This document shows positions 49,474-59,493 of a stretch of 64,000 nucleotides of DNA, one piece after another. The position numbers and the translations under genes are program-made. A model generated the notes under the pieces. That model had not been told where the DNA came from, searched no databases, and worked only from the letters and a program-made list of their open reading frames with translations. The stretch lies in the NCBI GenBank assembly GCA_026391835.1, contig JAPLDF010000030.1, positions 30,360 to 94,359 on the forward strand, read 5' to 3'. This stretch comes from Bacteroidota bacterium. Its GTDB lineage: Bacteria; Bacteroidota; Bacteroidia; Bacteroidales; FEN-979. The first letter of the stretch is position 1. Each line of letters starts with the position of its first letter.

Positions 49474-51219
49474 CTATTTCACAATTCTTATTTGCAGCTC
49501 TTTCAGTTGTTCTTCCTTGATGGACGACGGTGAGTCGATCATCACATCGCGGCCGGAGTTGTTCTTTGGAAAAGCAATATAATCGCGGATGGAGTCTCCG
49601 CCCCCGAATATTGTTGACCACCGGTCGAACCCAAAAGCGATGCCCCCATGGGGAGGTGCTCCATATTCAAACGCATTCATCAGAAAGCCAAACTGATCCA
49701 CCGCTTCTTCATCGGTAAATCCCAGTACGGAAAACATTTTTTTCTGCAAATCCTTGTTATGGATACGGATGGAACCACCGCCGATTTCGGTGCCGTTGAT
49801 GACCAGGTCGTAAGCATTGGCGCGAACCGCACCGGCATCAGTATCAAGCAGCGCAACATCTTCGGGTTTGGGGGCCGTGAACGGGTGGTGTTTTGCATAG
49901 AAGCGCCTGGTTTCCTCGTCCCATTCCAGGAGGGGGAAATCAACCACCCACAATGGTTTGAAAACGCCTGCCTGCAAAAGGTTCAGGCGTTTGCCCATCT
50001 CCAGACGGAGGGTTCCCAGGGCGGTCCTTGTTTTTTCTTCTTTCCCGGCGAGGATCAGGATCAGGTCGCCAGGTTCGGCATTGAATTTTGCCAGGACCGC
50101 CATGAGATCTTCCCGGGCATAGAATTTATCCACCGAGGATTTTACTGCGCCATCCAACCCGTACCGGATATACACCAATCCTGAAGCACCAACCTGCGGC
50201 CGTTTTACGAAATCGGTCAACTCGTCAAGCTGTTTCCTTGAATACTCGCTGCAACCCCGGGCATTGATCCCGGCAATCAACCCTGCCTCGTCAAAAACCT
50301 TGAAATCCTTCCCCTTCACCAGGTCATTCAACTCGGTGAAAGTCATGTCAAAGCGGATGTCGGGTTTGTCGGAGCCGTATTGCTTCATGGCCTGGTCATA
50401 GGACATCCTGGGAAAATCGCCCATGTCGGTGTTCAGGACCGATTTGAACAGGTGTTTGGCCAGGCCTTCAAAGGTATTCAGGATATCCTCCTGCGTGACG
50501 AAGGCCATTTCGCAGTCGATCTGGGTAAATTCAGGCTGCCGGTCGGCACGCAGGTCTTCGTCGCGGAAGCACCGTACAATCTGGAAATAACGGTCAAATC
50601 CGGCTACCATGAGGAGCTGTTTGAAAGTTTGCGGCGACTGGGGAAGGGCGTAAAACTGCCCTGGATTCATGCGCGAGGGCACTACAAAATCACGTGCCCC
50701 TTCGGGAGTCGATTTGATCATGTAGGGTGTTTCGATCTCCAGGAAATTTTGGTTGTTTAGGTAATTCCGGGTTTCGATGCCCATCCGGTGCCGCAACTCC
50801 AGGTTTTTCCTGTTTACGCTGCGCCGCAGGTCAAGGTAACGGTATTTCATGCGCAGTTCCTCGCCGCCATCGGTGTTGTCTTCGATGGTAAAAGGCGGTG
50901 TTTTAGAAACATTCAGCACGGTGATGCTGTCGACCAGGATCTCAATGTCGCCGGTTGGCATTTTGGCATTTTTATTGCTTCGTTCGGCCACTTTCCCTTT
51001 GACGGAGATTACAAATTCCCGCCCCAGTTTGCGGGCTTCCATGCAAAGTGCAGTGTTTACCTCAAGATTGAAAACAAGCTGGGTAATTCCGTAGCGGTCG
51101 CGGAGGTCGATAAAGGTGAGGCCGCCCATGTCGCGCGAGCGCTGGAGCCAGCCGGACAGGGTTACTTCAAGGCCCGCATGAGCCATGTTAAGTTCGCCGC
51201 AGGTATGTGTTCGGAGCAT
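49474..51219 (-). CDS. aspS: Aspartyl-tRNA synthetase, bacterial type
   Basis: Charges tRNA-Asp with aspartate. N-terminal OB anticodon-binding domain (about 1-105, [20 protein letters not shown]), class II catalytic core with motif 2 ([20 protein letters not shown]), a bacterial-type GAD insertion (about 290-410, starting with [15 protein letters not shown]), and motif 3 ([16 protein letters not shown]). 581 residues. Loop PSPQTFKQ appears as [21 protein letters not shown] TAnnTTTG element precedes it. Whether it also charges tRNA-Asn depends on genes outside the window. Confidence 0.98.
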   Translation of the reverse strand: MLRTHTCGELNMAHAGLEVTLSGWLQRSRDMGGLTFIDLRDRYGITQLVFNLEVNTALCMEARKLGREFVISVKGKVAERSNKNAKMPTGDIEILVDSITVLNVSKTPPFTIEDNTDGGEELRMKYRYLDLRRSVNRKNLELRHRMGIETRNYLNNQNFLEIETPYMIKSTPEGARDFVVPSRMNPGQFYALPQSPQTFKQLLMVAGFDRYFQIVRCFRDEDLRADRQPEFTQIDCEMAFVTQEDILNTFEGLAKHLFKSVLNTDMGDFPRMSYDQAMKQYGSDKPDIRFDMTFTELNDLVKGKDFKVFDEAGLIAGINARGCSEYSRKQLDELTDFVKRPQVGASGLVYIRYGLDGAVKSSVDKFYAREDLMAVLAKFNAEPGDLILILAGKEEKTRTALGTLRLEMGKRLNLLQAGVFKPLWVVDFPLLEWDEETRRFYAKHHPFTAPKPEDVALLDTDAGAVRANAYDLVINGTEIGGGSIRIHNKDLQKKMFSVLGFTDEEAVDQFGFLMNAFEYGAPPHGGIAFGFDRWSTIFGGGDSIRDYIAFPKNNSGRDVMIDSPSSIKEEQLKELQIRIVK

Positions 51220-51242
51220 ACAAATTTTGTTTTTGGGGAGTG

Positions 51243-51250
51243 CAAAGGTA
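51243..51250 (-). promoter_or_regulatory. -7 element TACCTTTG (minus strand)
   Basis: Reads TACCTTTG on the minus strand, 23 bases above the aspS start. Same decamer as before the U32 gene. Confidence 0.55.
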
Positions 51251-51261
51251 GGATGAATTTG

Positions 51262-51289
51262 CGATTTACGATTTACGATTTACGATTTG
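51262..51289. repeat. Heptamer tandem repeat CGATTTA x3-4
   Basis: Units CGATTTA at 51262, 51269 and 51276, then CGATTTG at 51283, upstream of the aspS promoter. It is the main structure in the 291-base gap before the SDR gene; the rest of that gap shows no recognisable element. Confidence 0.8.
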
Positions 51290-51510
51290 CGAAGGAAATG
51301 ATTAGATGGAATGAGTCATGACAATGTTTTTGAATGATTTTTTGCAAAACCATTTTTGCAGAAGATGGTTATTTGGATTTTTCGCAAATCGCAGGCAGGA
51401 AGCCTCTTCTTGTTGGGATTTTTGCAACAGGCCAGCCCGGCGCCTGAGAAATCAGTTTTGAAGGCCAAAGGTGCCGGAGTAATTTTGTTCTGCAAAAAAA
51501 ACACAATCGC

Positions 51511-52305
51511 ATGAAAACTGTGTTGGTTACAGGAGCAACCTCGGGTATAGGCCTGGTCATTGCCAGCCATCTCCATGAAAACGGCTTCAGGGTTTATGGA
51601 ACAAGCCGTACCCCTGAAAAACATTGCAAAGCACTCCCATTCGAAATTCTGGAACTCGAGGTTACCTCCCTGGTATCCATTCAGCATTGTATTGATACCT
51701 GTTTAGCCAAAGCCGGAAAAATAGACATACTGGTGAACAATGCCGGCATAGCAGTTTGTGGTTCAGCAGAGGAGACCTCCCTGGAGCAGGCATACAAACA
51801 GGTAGAGACGAATTTCTGGGGTACTGTAAAAATGACCAGGGCCATCCTCCCGGCCATGCGGCGGCAGCGCTCCGGCAGGATCATCACCATTGGTTCCCTG
51901 GCGGGTATCATCGGGGTGCCTTATCAAAGTTACTATTCTGCCTCAAAACATGCGCTTGAAGGATTTTTTAAGTCGCTGAGAATTGAAGTCCGCCCGTTCA
52001 ACATTGGAATATCTCTCATCGAGCCGGGATTCTTTAAAACAAACCTTCATAATGTTTTTGAATATGCAGCACCCGCGATTGCCGACTACGATCGTTTCAG
52101 GAAGCATGCGCTGCATGTCTTTTCCAGTTCCATTGAACATGCGGATACGCCTGAAAGCGTTGCACGGATTGTTGTTAAAATAGTGAATTCACAAAACCCG
52201 GGTTTCAGTTACCGTGCCGGGAAAAATTCATGGATAGCGCCATTGCTGCAATTTGCCTGTTACAAGTTGTACGAATCCGGGGTCCGAGGGAAGTTCCGGT
52301 TGTGA
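51511..52305 (+). CDS. Short-chain dehydrogenase/reductase
   Basis: NAD(P)-dependent oxidoreductase of the classical SDR family, 264 residues. Cofactor motif VTGATSGIGLVIA (TGxxxGIG), NNAG (VNNAGIAVCG), catalytic Ser in IITIGSLAGIIG, Tyr and Lys in YYSASKHALEGF (YxxxK), and EPGFFKTN (PG motif). The Arg of YGTSRTPE after strand 2 suggests NADP(H) preference. Substrate unknown; the C-terminal stretch resembles SDRs acting on lipids or steroids. Stands alone on its strand. Confidence 0.95.
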   Translation: MKTVLVTGATSGIGLVIASHLHENGFRVYGTSRTPEKHCKALPFEILELEVTSLVSIQHCIDTCLAKAGKIDILVNNAGIAVCGSAEETSLEQAYKQVETNFWGTVKMTRAILPAMRRQRSGRIITIGSLAGIIGVPYQSYYSASKHALEGFFKSLRIEVRPFNIGISLIEPGFFKTNLHNVFEYAAPAIADYDRFRKHALHVFSSSIEHADTPESVARIVVKIVNSQNPGFSYRAGKNSWIAPLLQFACYKLYESGVRGKFRL

Positions 52306-52385
52306 CATGCCTCAGGTGATTTTTCCTGTATGCTTTTCAGTTATTATTTTCACATATGGGAGCAGGTTGGGAATGAGCAATTGAG

Positions 52386-52393
52386 TATCTTTG
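52386..52393 (+). promoter_or_regulatory. -7 element TATCTTTG
   Basis: Exact TAnnTTTG match, 48 bases before ATG 52442. It rules against the upstream in-frame start at 52391 and likely drives the run to 59493. Confidence 0.5.
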
Positions 52394-52441
52394 TTTGATT
52401 TTAGATCAATTACCTTATTTTACAATCATTTGCCAGGACCC

Positions 52442-55384
52442 ATGAAAACATTAACTTTTTCCATCCGGCTGCTGTTTGCGGTTTGCCTGTTATCCTTAAA
52501 CGGTTTTTCTCAATGGAGCACCAATCCTGCAGTCAACAATGTCATCTGCAGCCTTTCCAACGACCAGGCCATTCCGAAAATCGCCACCTGCGCCAACGGG
52601 GATACTTATGTCGGCTATTTTTCCAGCGAGAGCGGCAACTACAATGTAAGGCTTCAGCGGCTCGATGCCCTGGGCAACATCCTGTGGGCACCCAATGGGA
52701 TCCTCATCAGCGCCAATACCCAGGAAACCTGGCTGACCGACTGGGACATGACCTGTGATGCGGCAAATCATGCGATCCTTGCCTTTAACGACATCCGGCT
52801 CGGGAATACGAACGTGGTGGCCTACCGCATCTCGCCTTCGGGCAGTTTTATATGGGGCGCCAACGGCATCATGCTGTCAAACAGTTCTGCTTTCAACGTG
52901 GCGCCCAAGGTAGTCGCCACGGCAGCAGGGAACATTGTTGTGGCCTGGTCGGCCGACAATGTCATCATCATGCAGAAGATCAGTCCTGCCGGCGCGCTCC
53001 TGTGGGGATCAGCCGGCATTACGCTTTCGTCGGCCAATACACTCAACTGGCCACAACTCATGCCGGTCGGTACCGATGAGGTCATCCTGAAATATTTTGA
53101 TGACAGCGGGCCACCCAACGCTCCCACGCGGCATGTCTTTGCCCAGCGGTACAGTTCAACGGGAACCGCGGTCTGGGGCAGCGCTGCAGTCATCTCGCTG
53201 GCAGGCGGCATCTCGGCCTGGACGCAGATATTTCCGTTTATCAACGACGGCAGTGACGGTTTTTACATTGCATGGCACGACGACCGCGACAACAACCAGC
53301 GGGCAAGCGTTTTTGTGCAGCATGTCAGCAGCACCGGGGCGGTACTCTATCCTGCCAACGGGGTGGAGGCTTCCAACCTCTCCTCCATGAACCACTACTA
53401 CCCGCAACTTGCCCTGCCCCCGGGCTCTTCCGATGTTTTTGTGTATTGGAACGAGATGAACTCACTGCAAAGCCAGTGGGGCATCTTCGGGCAAAAGATC
53501 AATGCCGCGGGAGCCGTTCAGTGGGGAAGCGGGGGGATGACCTTCATTCCGGTCTCAACCACCGATGTTTATCCGTATGAGGCCCGGAACAGCCCGACAG
53601 ACATGGTTTTGATATATGAGGAGTACATAGGTGGCGTAAATGGCATGATCAAGGCCATGCGCATATCCCCTGCGGGTGCGTTCCTGTGGTCTCCCGCCCA
53701 AAAAGACATTTGTACAGTTAACTCCGAGAAAGTACACCCGGTGGTAAACGAATTCGGGAACAACCAGTGGATCGTTGCATGGGAGGACAACCGTGGCCCG
53801 GATTTCGACATCATTGCCCAGAACATCCAGCTGGATGGCAGCCTGGGGCCGGCTTTTTCAGGGACCATTTCGGGGACCATCACCCTCAACGGCGGAACGG
53901 GAAATGTGGCGCAGGTGTTGGTCCAGGCAGGAACCACCACAACAAACCCGGATGCCACTGGGCACTATTCGATGAACGTCGTCAATGGAACCTACACAGT
54001 CACCGCCAGCCTTGCGGGATATATTTCGTCATCCCAGTCCAACGTGGTCGTGCTGACCAACCAGACAACCACCGTGAATCTCACGCTGATCCCTGTTCCA
54101 ACGGGGTATATCCAGGGCACTGTTACACTTGTCGGCGGTTTCGGCATCATGAACAATGTGGTGGTGAGCGCCGGGACCAGCACCACCCATCCCGACCAGT
54201 CAGGGCACTATACGCTGACGGTTTCACCCGGAACATACAATATAATCGCTTCACTCACCGCGTATATTCCCGATACGGTTTTCAATGTTTCGGTTGCCAA
54301 CCAGCAAACCGTCACCGGGATCAACCTGACACTCGAACTGGCGCCCACCAACGGCCTGATGACAGGTACGGTGACGCTCAACGGCGGGACAGGCAACGTA
54401 ACCCAGGCAGTTGTCAGCGCCGGGGGCGGGGTTGCCACCACCAACCCGAATGCAAGCGGGTTCTATACCCTTGATCTGCCTGCTGGAAACTATGACGTAA
54501 CAGCCAGCCTCAGCGGCTATGCCACCCAGATGCTCATCGGCGTGCCCGTGGTGGTGAACCAGACCACGGCGAATGTAAACTTCACCCTGGTGCCTGTTGC
54601 AAGTTCAGGGAACATCCAGGGGCATGTCACCATCACCGGTGAACCTGCCAACGTAGCCCTCACAGATATCACCGCAGGAAGTTATGCCACCCACCCGGAT
54701 GCTTCGGGAAATTACAACCTGGTAGTTCCTGCAGGAAATTATATCGTTACCGCGGCACATCCGTACACTACCACCCAGGCCATCAGCAACGTGGCTGTCA
54801 CCTCCGGGCAGGCCACCACGGGTGTTGATTTCACGCTGACCGTCAACAGGGCCGACATGATCTGCAAGGCCCGGTCAAATACGGGCAGTTTGCTGAACAA
54901 TGTGAACCTGGTGATCCAGGGCCCGGAAGGACCATACACCGGTACCATCCTGAACGACTCACTGACCTTCCTGCATGTGCCTTACGGAACTTTCAGCGGG
55001 TCGGCCACATACATGGCCGGTGCGCCGGTACTAAGCGACACCGTGATCAATGCGAACAACCATCATCTTGATTTTGTTTTTGTGCTGGAGGGTATCCCGG
55101 AAAAACACACGGTAATTTTGCTCAAAGTCGTCCCAAACCCTGCAGGCGGTGACAGCAGGATTTGCCTTAACCTGCCGGTTGCTGCGAATTGGATACTGGA
55201 ACTGATCGATATCCGGGGCAATAGGATCGCCATGATTGACAGGCACCTGGATGCCGGAAATTGGCAGTTTCCGCTCAGGGAACTGGCCGGTAACATTCAG
55301 ATGCCCGAGGGCCTCTACTGCATCCGCATGACCGGCGGACCTGGTTTGACAGGGATGTGTAAAATCGTCTATTCCGGGAAATAA
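52442..55384 (+). CDS. Large T9SS-sorted protein with four carboxypeptidase-regulatory-like repeats
   Basis: Secreted protein, 980 residues from ATG 52442 (signal peptide cut near GFSQ). Residues about 22-460 look like a beta-propeller with repeats such as RLDALGNILWAPNGILIS and KISPAGALLWGSAGITLS (six or more). Four CarboxypepD_reg-like beta-sandwiches follow (bases about 53865-54098, 54104-54345, 54353-54595, 54605-54843) with the pattern GTVTLNGGTGN, SAG, NPDATGHYSM and YTVTASLAGY. The C-terminus is a sorting domain (LKVVPNPAGGDSRICL, WILELIDIRGNRIAM, GLYCIRMTGG). It heads a close-set gene group: the next gene starts three bases on. Binding or adhesive role inferred only. Confidence 0.88.
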   Translation: MKTLTFSIRLLFAVCLLSLNGFSQWSTNPAVNNVICSLSNDQAIPKIATCANGDTYVGYFSSESGNYNVRLQRLDALGNILWAPNGILISANTQETWLTDWDMTCDAANHAILAFNDIRLGNTNVVAYRISPSGSFIWGANGIMLSNSSAFNVAPKVVATAAGNIVVAWSADNVIIMQKISPAGALLWGSAGITLSSANTLNWPQLMPVGTDEVILKYFDDSGPPNAPTRHVFAQRYSSTGTAVWGSAAVISLAGGISAWTQIFPFINDGSDGFYIAWHDDRDNNQRASVFVQHVSSTGAVLYPANGVEASNLSSMNHYYPQLALPPGSSDVFVYWNEMNSLQSQWGIFGQKINAAGAVQWGSGGMTFIPVSTTDVYPYEARNSPTDMVLIYEEYIGGVNGMIKAMRISPAGAFLWSPAQKDICTVNSEKVHPVVNEFGNNQWIVAWEDNRGPDFDIIAQNIQLDGSLGPAFSGTISGTITLNGGTGNVAQVLVQAGTTTTNPDATGHYSMNVVNGTYTVTASLAGYISSSQSNVVVLTNQTTTVNLTLIPVPTGYIQGTVTLVGGFGIMNNVVVSAGTSTTHPDQSGHYTLTVSPGTYNIIASLTAYIPDTVFNVSVANQQTVTGINLTLELAPTNGLMTGTVTLNGGTGNVTQAVVSAGGGVATTNPNASGFYTLDLPAGNYDVTASLSGYATQMLIGVPVVVNQTTANVNFTLVPVASSGNIQGHVTITGEPANVALTDITAGSYATHPDASGNYNLVVPAGNYIVTAAHPYTTTQAISNVAVTSGQATTGVDFTLTVNRADMICKARSNTGSLLNNVNLVIQGPEGPYTGTILNDSLTFLHVPYGTFSGSATYMAGAPVLSDTVINANNHHLDFVFVLEGIPEKHTVILLKVVPNPAGGDSRICLNLPVAANWILELIDIRGNRIAMIDRHLDAGNWQFPLRELAGNIQMPEGLYCIRMTGGPGLTGMCKIVYSGK

Positions 55385-55387
55385 GCT

Positions 55388-57124
55388 ATGAGGTTGGCAA
55401 AAAAGTGTACCCTGATCCTGCTTTTTTTTCAACCCTTTGTGGTGTTTTCGGGTGAAATTATGTCAACCGGCTTCCCGCCGGATTCGGCAATTGTTTTAAA
55501 CCGCACCCGTGACGACACCATTCTGCAATTTAACCGGTTCGGATCGTTTGGAGCGTACAACAACGGGATCAGGGCTGTTGTCAGGGCCGGGAATTACAAT
55601 CTCCTTGCCGGTTACAACTACACGAATTTCGATGGTTACAGGGTGCACAGCAATGCATATGCTCATAACCTGAACCTGGTGGTTGAAACAACCCCGACAG
55701 TAAACACTCGGTTGCGGATCCTCGGAAATTACATCAATGGTGAGGCAAGAATGCCGGGTTCTCTGACAAAAAGTGAATTTGGGCAGGATCCGTTGCAGGC
55801 CGATCCGCGGGCTGTTGGCCGGGATGAAAAAAGGGCTACCTCCAAAGGAAACCTGAATATCAATTACAGTGCGCTGTTCGGCAAATTTTTGAACCAGCGG
55901 ATTGAAATTTCAGGAAACGGGCAGATCGAATATTTTATCCGCTCAACAAAAGAGTACAAAATAACAACCAGGTATATTCTCGGGCTGCAGGCAAGATATG
56001 TGCTTTATGGCCTCCTGTGGCGCCGGAAAAGTGAATTTTCGGCCGGGGCGGAGCTGTTCCACCAGCCTGAAACAAAAGAAGAGTATGAAAACCTGGGCGG
56101 AATAAAAAGTGACTGGATCGAACAGATCGAGATCGAAAAGACCAGCATCGCATCATGCTTTGTTTCGGAGAATTATGAACTGGTAAAGAAGAAGTTGTAT
56201 GTGCTTTTAACCGCCAGGTACGATCATGTTATCTACAGCGTGGCCCAGGAGTTGGCCCCATCCCTGTCCGACACAAAGCGGTACAATGCATTCACCCCTG
56301 AAATTGAATTGAATTATACGGTAATTCCGGCCATCACGCTTTTCACCTCCTGTGAGCGGAATTTCAGGAACCCCACGGATAAGGAACTCGAAAGCCCCAA
56401 CCAGTCTTCCTTGTATAACGCCGAACTGAGGCCGCAGACCTCAACGACCCTGAGTATTGGAATGAAAAGCGCTTTTGTGAAAAATGACACGGCACGGTTC
56501 TTCCGGGCCCTTCATTTTGATGCGGTAGTTTTCAGGAGCTTCATCGATGATGAAATTGTGCCATATGAAATTTTCGGCGATGAGTTTTACAGGAATGCCT
56601 CCAAAACAAACCGAGTCGGATTTACGCTTAATGGCCGGCTGGAAATTTTCACCGGGCTGACCTTCTCGGCGGATTATACCTATTCCCGTTTCATCTATCG
56701 CACCTACACCGCCAATGCCTGGGAAACCGACACATCAGGGACCCTTGTACTCAATTACCACGATTTTGCCGGGAAAACCGAGCCGGATATCCCGGTGAAC
56801 AACCTGGCGTTGTCCCTGCTTTATAAACATCCGGCCGGAAAAAAAACAGCTATCTTTGCTAAGATTGGGTATTCCTATATCAGCGGTCTGTGGGTGGATG
56901 ATGCGAACACCGATCAGACAAGGCCGTACAGCCTGGTGAATGCGGCACTGGGAACCGATTTAAAACTCGGGCACTTTATGCTGTCGGTTTCAGCAGGTGT
57001 CAATAATTTGTTTGACCAGGTTTATGTCGGTGATGCAACCACCAATTCGGCAGACAAACGGTATTATAATGCAGGAGCCCCGCAAAGTTTCTTTGGTTCT
57101 GTCAATATCGGGTACCTGTTTTAG
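55388..57124 (+). CDS. TonB-receptor-like outer-membrane barrel without plug
   Basis: Outer-membrane protein of 578 residues. After a signal peptide (cut near VVFSG, about residue 22) and about 30 residues, the chain goes directly into a barrel resembling the C-terminal part of TonB-dependent receptors: RFGSFGAYNNGIRAVVRAG and YNYTNFDGYRVHSNAYAHNL match the first barrel strands, NFRNPTDKELESPN the middle loop, and NLFDQVYVGDATTNSADKRYY with terminal VNIGYLF the end. The approximately 120-residue plug domain and a TonB box are absent. Such a barrel could be an open porin-like channel or a decayed receptor; the reading frame is intact. It is three bases after the T9SS gene. Confidence 0.85.
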   Translation: MRLAKKCTLILLFFQPFVVFSGEIMSTGFPPDSAIVLNRTRDDTILQFNRFGSFGAYNNGIRAVVRAGNYNLLAGYNYTNFDGYRVHSNAYAHNLNLVVETTPTVNTRLRILGNYINGEARMPGSLTKSEFGQDPLQADPRAVGRDEKRATSKGNLNINYSALFGKFLNQRIEISGNGQIEYFIRSTKEYKITTRYILGLQARYVLYGLLWRRKSEFSAGAELFHQPETKEEYENLGGIKSDWIEQIEIEKTSIASCFVSENYELVKKKLYVLLTARYDHVIYSVAQELAPSLSDTKRYNAFTPEIELNYTVIPAITLFTSCERNFRNPTDKELESPNQSSLYNAELRPQTSTTLSIGMKSAFVKNDTARFFRALHFDAVVFRSFIDDEIVPYEIFGDEFYRNASKTNRVGFTLNGRLEIFTGLTFSADYTYSRFIYRTYTANAWETDTSGTLVLNYHDFAGKTEPDIPVNNLALSLLYKHPAGKKTAIFAKIGYSYISGLWVDDANTDQTRPYSLVNAALGTDLKLGHFMLSVSAGVNNLFDQVYVGDATTNSADKRYYNAGAPQSFFGSVNIGYLF

Positions 57125-57159
57125 CAATTTTAGTTCCAGGAGCGAAAAAAAAAGAGATT

Positions 57160-58806
57160 ATGTCGATGAGAAAAGGATTGTTATTGTTAATTTTTTTGTT
57201 TGCCCTTTCGGAGCTATCCGCCCAGGCAATTGCGGGGGATGACGCCCCGTTTACAATCGGCAGGAACTACAGGATTTATCCAGGTAACGTGGCCCAGACG
57301 GAGGTGTTTCTCGTAAAAAGCCCGCTGGACCAGAACATCCTGTTTGCAGGGTGCAACACGATCAACTTCGTTCCCTTCTTTATCAGCGAGGGCATCTATA
57401 CGACCACCAACGGTGGTGCCACCTGGCAGGGCAACGATACCTGTACCGGCGAACCCATCGCATTTCATGGCGGCGATCCCGGGATTACCATCGATAAGAA
57501 CGGCACGTTTATCATCACGCGGTTAGGCAGATCCCCGTTTGTCGGGTTGTATTCACACCATTCGTCCGATCACGGGCAAACCTGGTCATCGCAAAAAGTC
57601 ATCTCTACCGACGACCTGGAGCGGGCAACGCTGACAACCGACGCAAATTCGGCGAGTTCTTTTTATGGCAGATCTTATGCGGCCTGGGTGAAATTTGCCG
57701 CACCCTTTCCCATGATGTTTACCTATACCGACAACGGGGCCCAGACATGGTCCACGCCAAAACAGGTAAATAATCCCACAACCAGGAATGCCGGCGGCGA
57801 TCTTGCCATCGGACCGGCCGGGGCGGTTTACCTTTGCTGGGCCGGGGCGACGGATGTTTCCCCCTTCAAGGAGATCATGGTAGGATTCGCTTCATCCGCA
57901 AACGGTGGAGGAGACTGGCATGTAACCGAAAACGCTTTCGCCGTAAACGGGATCACCGGCATATTGCCAAACAAGAACAATATCAGGGTAAACGGGCTTC
58001 CCTGCATGGCCGTTGATACCACACAGGGCCCCCGGCGGGGATGGATCTATATCGTTACCGGGCAGAAAAACCTCGCGCCTGCCGGCTCCGATCCCGATAT
58101 CGTCATGTACCGCTCCACAGATGGCGGACTCAGCTGGTCCGCAGGGATCAGGGTGAACCAGGATGCCGTGAACAACGGGAAAACACAATACTTCCCGAAC
58201 ATACACGTCGATAAGTATGGCACGGTGAACATCATTTTTTATGACGACCGCACCACCACCACCGATTCAACCGGCGTGTTCCTGGCCCGTTCAACCGATG
58301 GCGGAACCTCCTGGAAAGAATACGAAATCAGCGACCATCATTTTCAGCCGGCGCCCATCGGCGGACTGGGGCAGGGTTACCAGGGCGACGTCATTGACAT
58401 CACCTCAACCGATACGAAACTATGGACCGTATGGATGGACAATTCCTCAGGCATCTACCAGATCTGGACCGTTCCGATTGAGTTTACCGACCTGGGGGGA
58501 GTTGATGAAAAGGGACGCCAGCCTGCTTCAGCCGGGTTGACGCAGAACTATCCCAATCCTTTTCACACGGCGACGAAGATCGGCTACAGGGTTGTCTCCC
58601 CGGGTTTTGTCTCGTTAAAAGTGTTTGATGTATTCGGCGTCCAGGTTGCCGAACCTGTAAATGAAATTAAAACGCCAGGCTATTATGAAGTGAGTTTCAA
58701 CCCGGGAGACCTGTCATCCCTTCCCCGGCTTGCCGCCGGGATCTACCATTACCGGCTGATGATCAACGACCGGGCTGAAACCGGGAAGATGATCTACCTG
58801 AAATAA
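57160..58806 (+). CDS. T9SS-sorted sialidase-fold (BNR repeat) protein
   Basis: Secreted protein of 548 residues with a signal peptide (cut near ELSAQ). About six Asp-box/BNR repeats are seen: TTNGGATWQG, SSDHGQTWSS, YTDNGAQTWST, SANGGGDWHV, STDGGLSWSAG and STDGGTSWKEY, giving a six-bladed propeller as in exo-sialidases. The sialidase Arg triad and the nucleophile Tyr/Glu pair were not identified, so catalytic activity is not claimed. The C-terminal 85 residues are a sorting domain (LTQNYPNPFHTATKIGYR, LKVFDVFGVQVAEP, YHYRLMINDRAETGKMIYL). ATG 57166 is an alternative start. It follows the plugless barrel by 35 bases. Confidence 0.9.
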   Translation: MSMRKGLLLLIFLFALSELSAQAIAGDDAPFTIGRNYRIYPGNVAQTEVFLVKSPLDQNILFAGCNTINFVPFFISEGIYTTTNGGATWQGNDTCTGEPIAFHGGDPGITIDKNGTFIITRLGRSPFVGLYSHHSSDHGQTWSSQKVISTDDLERATLTTDANSASSFYGRSYAAWVKFAAPFPMMFTYTDNGAQTWSTPKQVNNPTTRNAGGDLAIGPAGAVYLCWAGATDVSPFKEIMVGFASSANGGGDWHVTENAFAVNGITGILPNKNNIRVNGLPCMAVDTTQGPRRGWIYIVTGQKNLAPAGSDPDIVMYRSTDGGLSWSAGIRVNQDAVNNGKTQYFPNIHVDKYGTVNIIFYDDRTTTTDSTGVFLARSTDGGTSWKEYEISDHHFQPAPIGGLGQGYQGDVIDITSTDTKLWTVWMDNSSGIYQIWTVPIEFTDLGGVDEKGRQPASAGLTQNYPNPFHTATKIGYRVVSPGFVSLKVFDVFGVQVAEPVNEIKTPGYYEVSFNPGDLSSLPRLAAGIYHYRLMINDRAETGKMIYLK

Positions 58807-58827
58807 CTGTTGTAACTCTTCAATGGA

Positions 58828-59493
58828 ATGACCGACACCGAAATCATCGGGAAAACCGCGGCCTTTGTAAAGTCCGAACTTGAGCACGCCGAAGGGGGCC
58901 ACGACTGGTGGCACATCGAACGGGTGTGGAAAAATGCCGTGACCATTGCCCGGTCGGAGCCGGCTAGCCTCTTCGTGGTGGAACTTGGCGCCCTGCTGCA
59001 CGACATCGCGGATCATAAGTTTCACGGCGGCGACGAATCTGTTGGTGTTGGTAAAGCCCGTGTGTTCCTCGAAAGCCTTTGCGTTGATGAGCAGGTGACG
59101 GACCACGTAGAAAAAATCATGACCAATATTTCGTTCAGGGGAGGAAACCACACACCCGGTTTTTTCTCCATGGAACTGGCGGTCGTCCAGGATGCCGACA
59201 GGCTCGACGCCATCGGGGCCATCGGGATTGCCCGTGCATTCAACTATGGCGGATTCAGAGGCAGGGAGTTGTACAATCCTTCCATAGCCCCGGTGTCCGG
59301 CATGACAGTGGCGCAATATCAAAACAGCCATGCACCGACCATCAACCATTTCTATGAAAAACTATTGCTGTTGAAAGACCGGATGAATACCGCCACAGGC
59401 CGGAAGATGGCCGAACAGCGGCACCGGTTCATGGAGCATTACCTTCAGCATTTCTTCAGCGAATGGCAGGGCGACCAGGTCACCGGGGGATAA
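58828..59493 (+). CDS. HD-domain phosphohydrolase
   Basis: Cytoplasmic metal-dependent phosphohydrolase of 221 residues. HD-domain metal ligands: His29 (GGHDWWHIERVW), His58-Asp59 (LGALLHDIADHK) and a distal Asp (VVQDADRLDAIGAIG). The form resembles YedJ/PA-type HD nucleotidases. Substrate unknown. It lies 21 bases after the BNR gene, so probably belongs to the same transcript, and its 3' end overlaps the convergent lipoprotein gene by 14 bases. Confidence 0.92.
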   Translation: MTDTEIIGKTAAFVKSELEHAEGGHDWWHIERVWKNAVTIARSEPASLFVVELGALLHDIADHKFHGGDESVGVGKARVFLESLCVDEQVTDHVEKIMTNISFRGGNHTPGFFSMELAVVQDADRLDAIGAIGIARAFNYGGFRGRELYNPSIAPVSGMTVAQYQNSHAPTINHFYEKLLLLKDRMNTATGRKMAEQRHRFMEHYLQHFFSEWQGDQVTGG

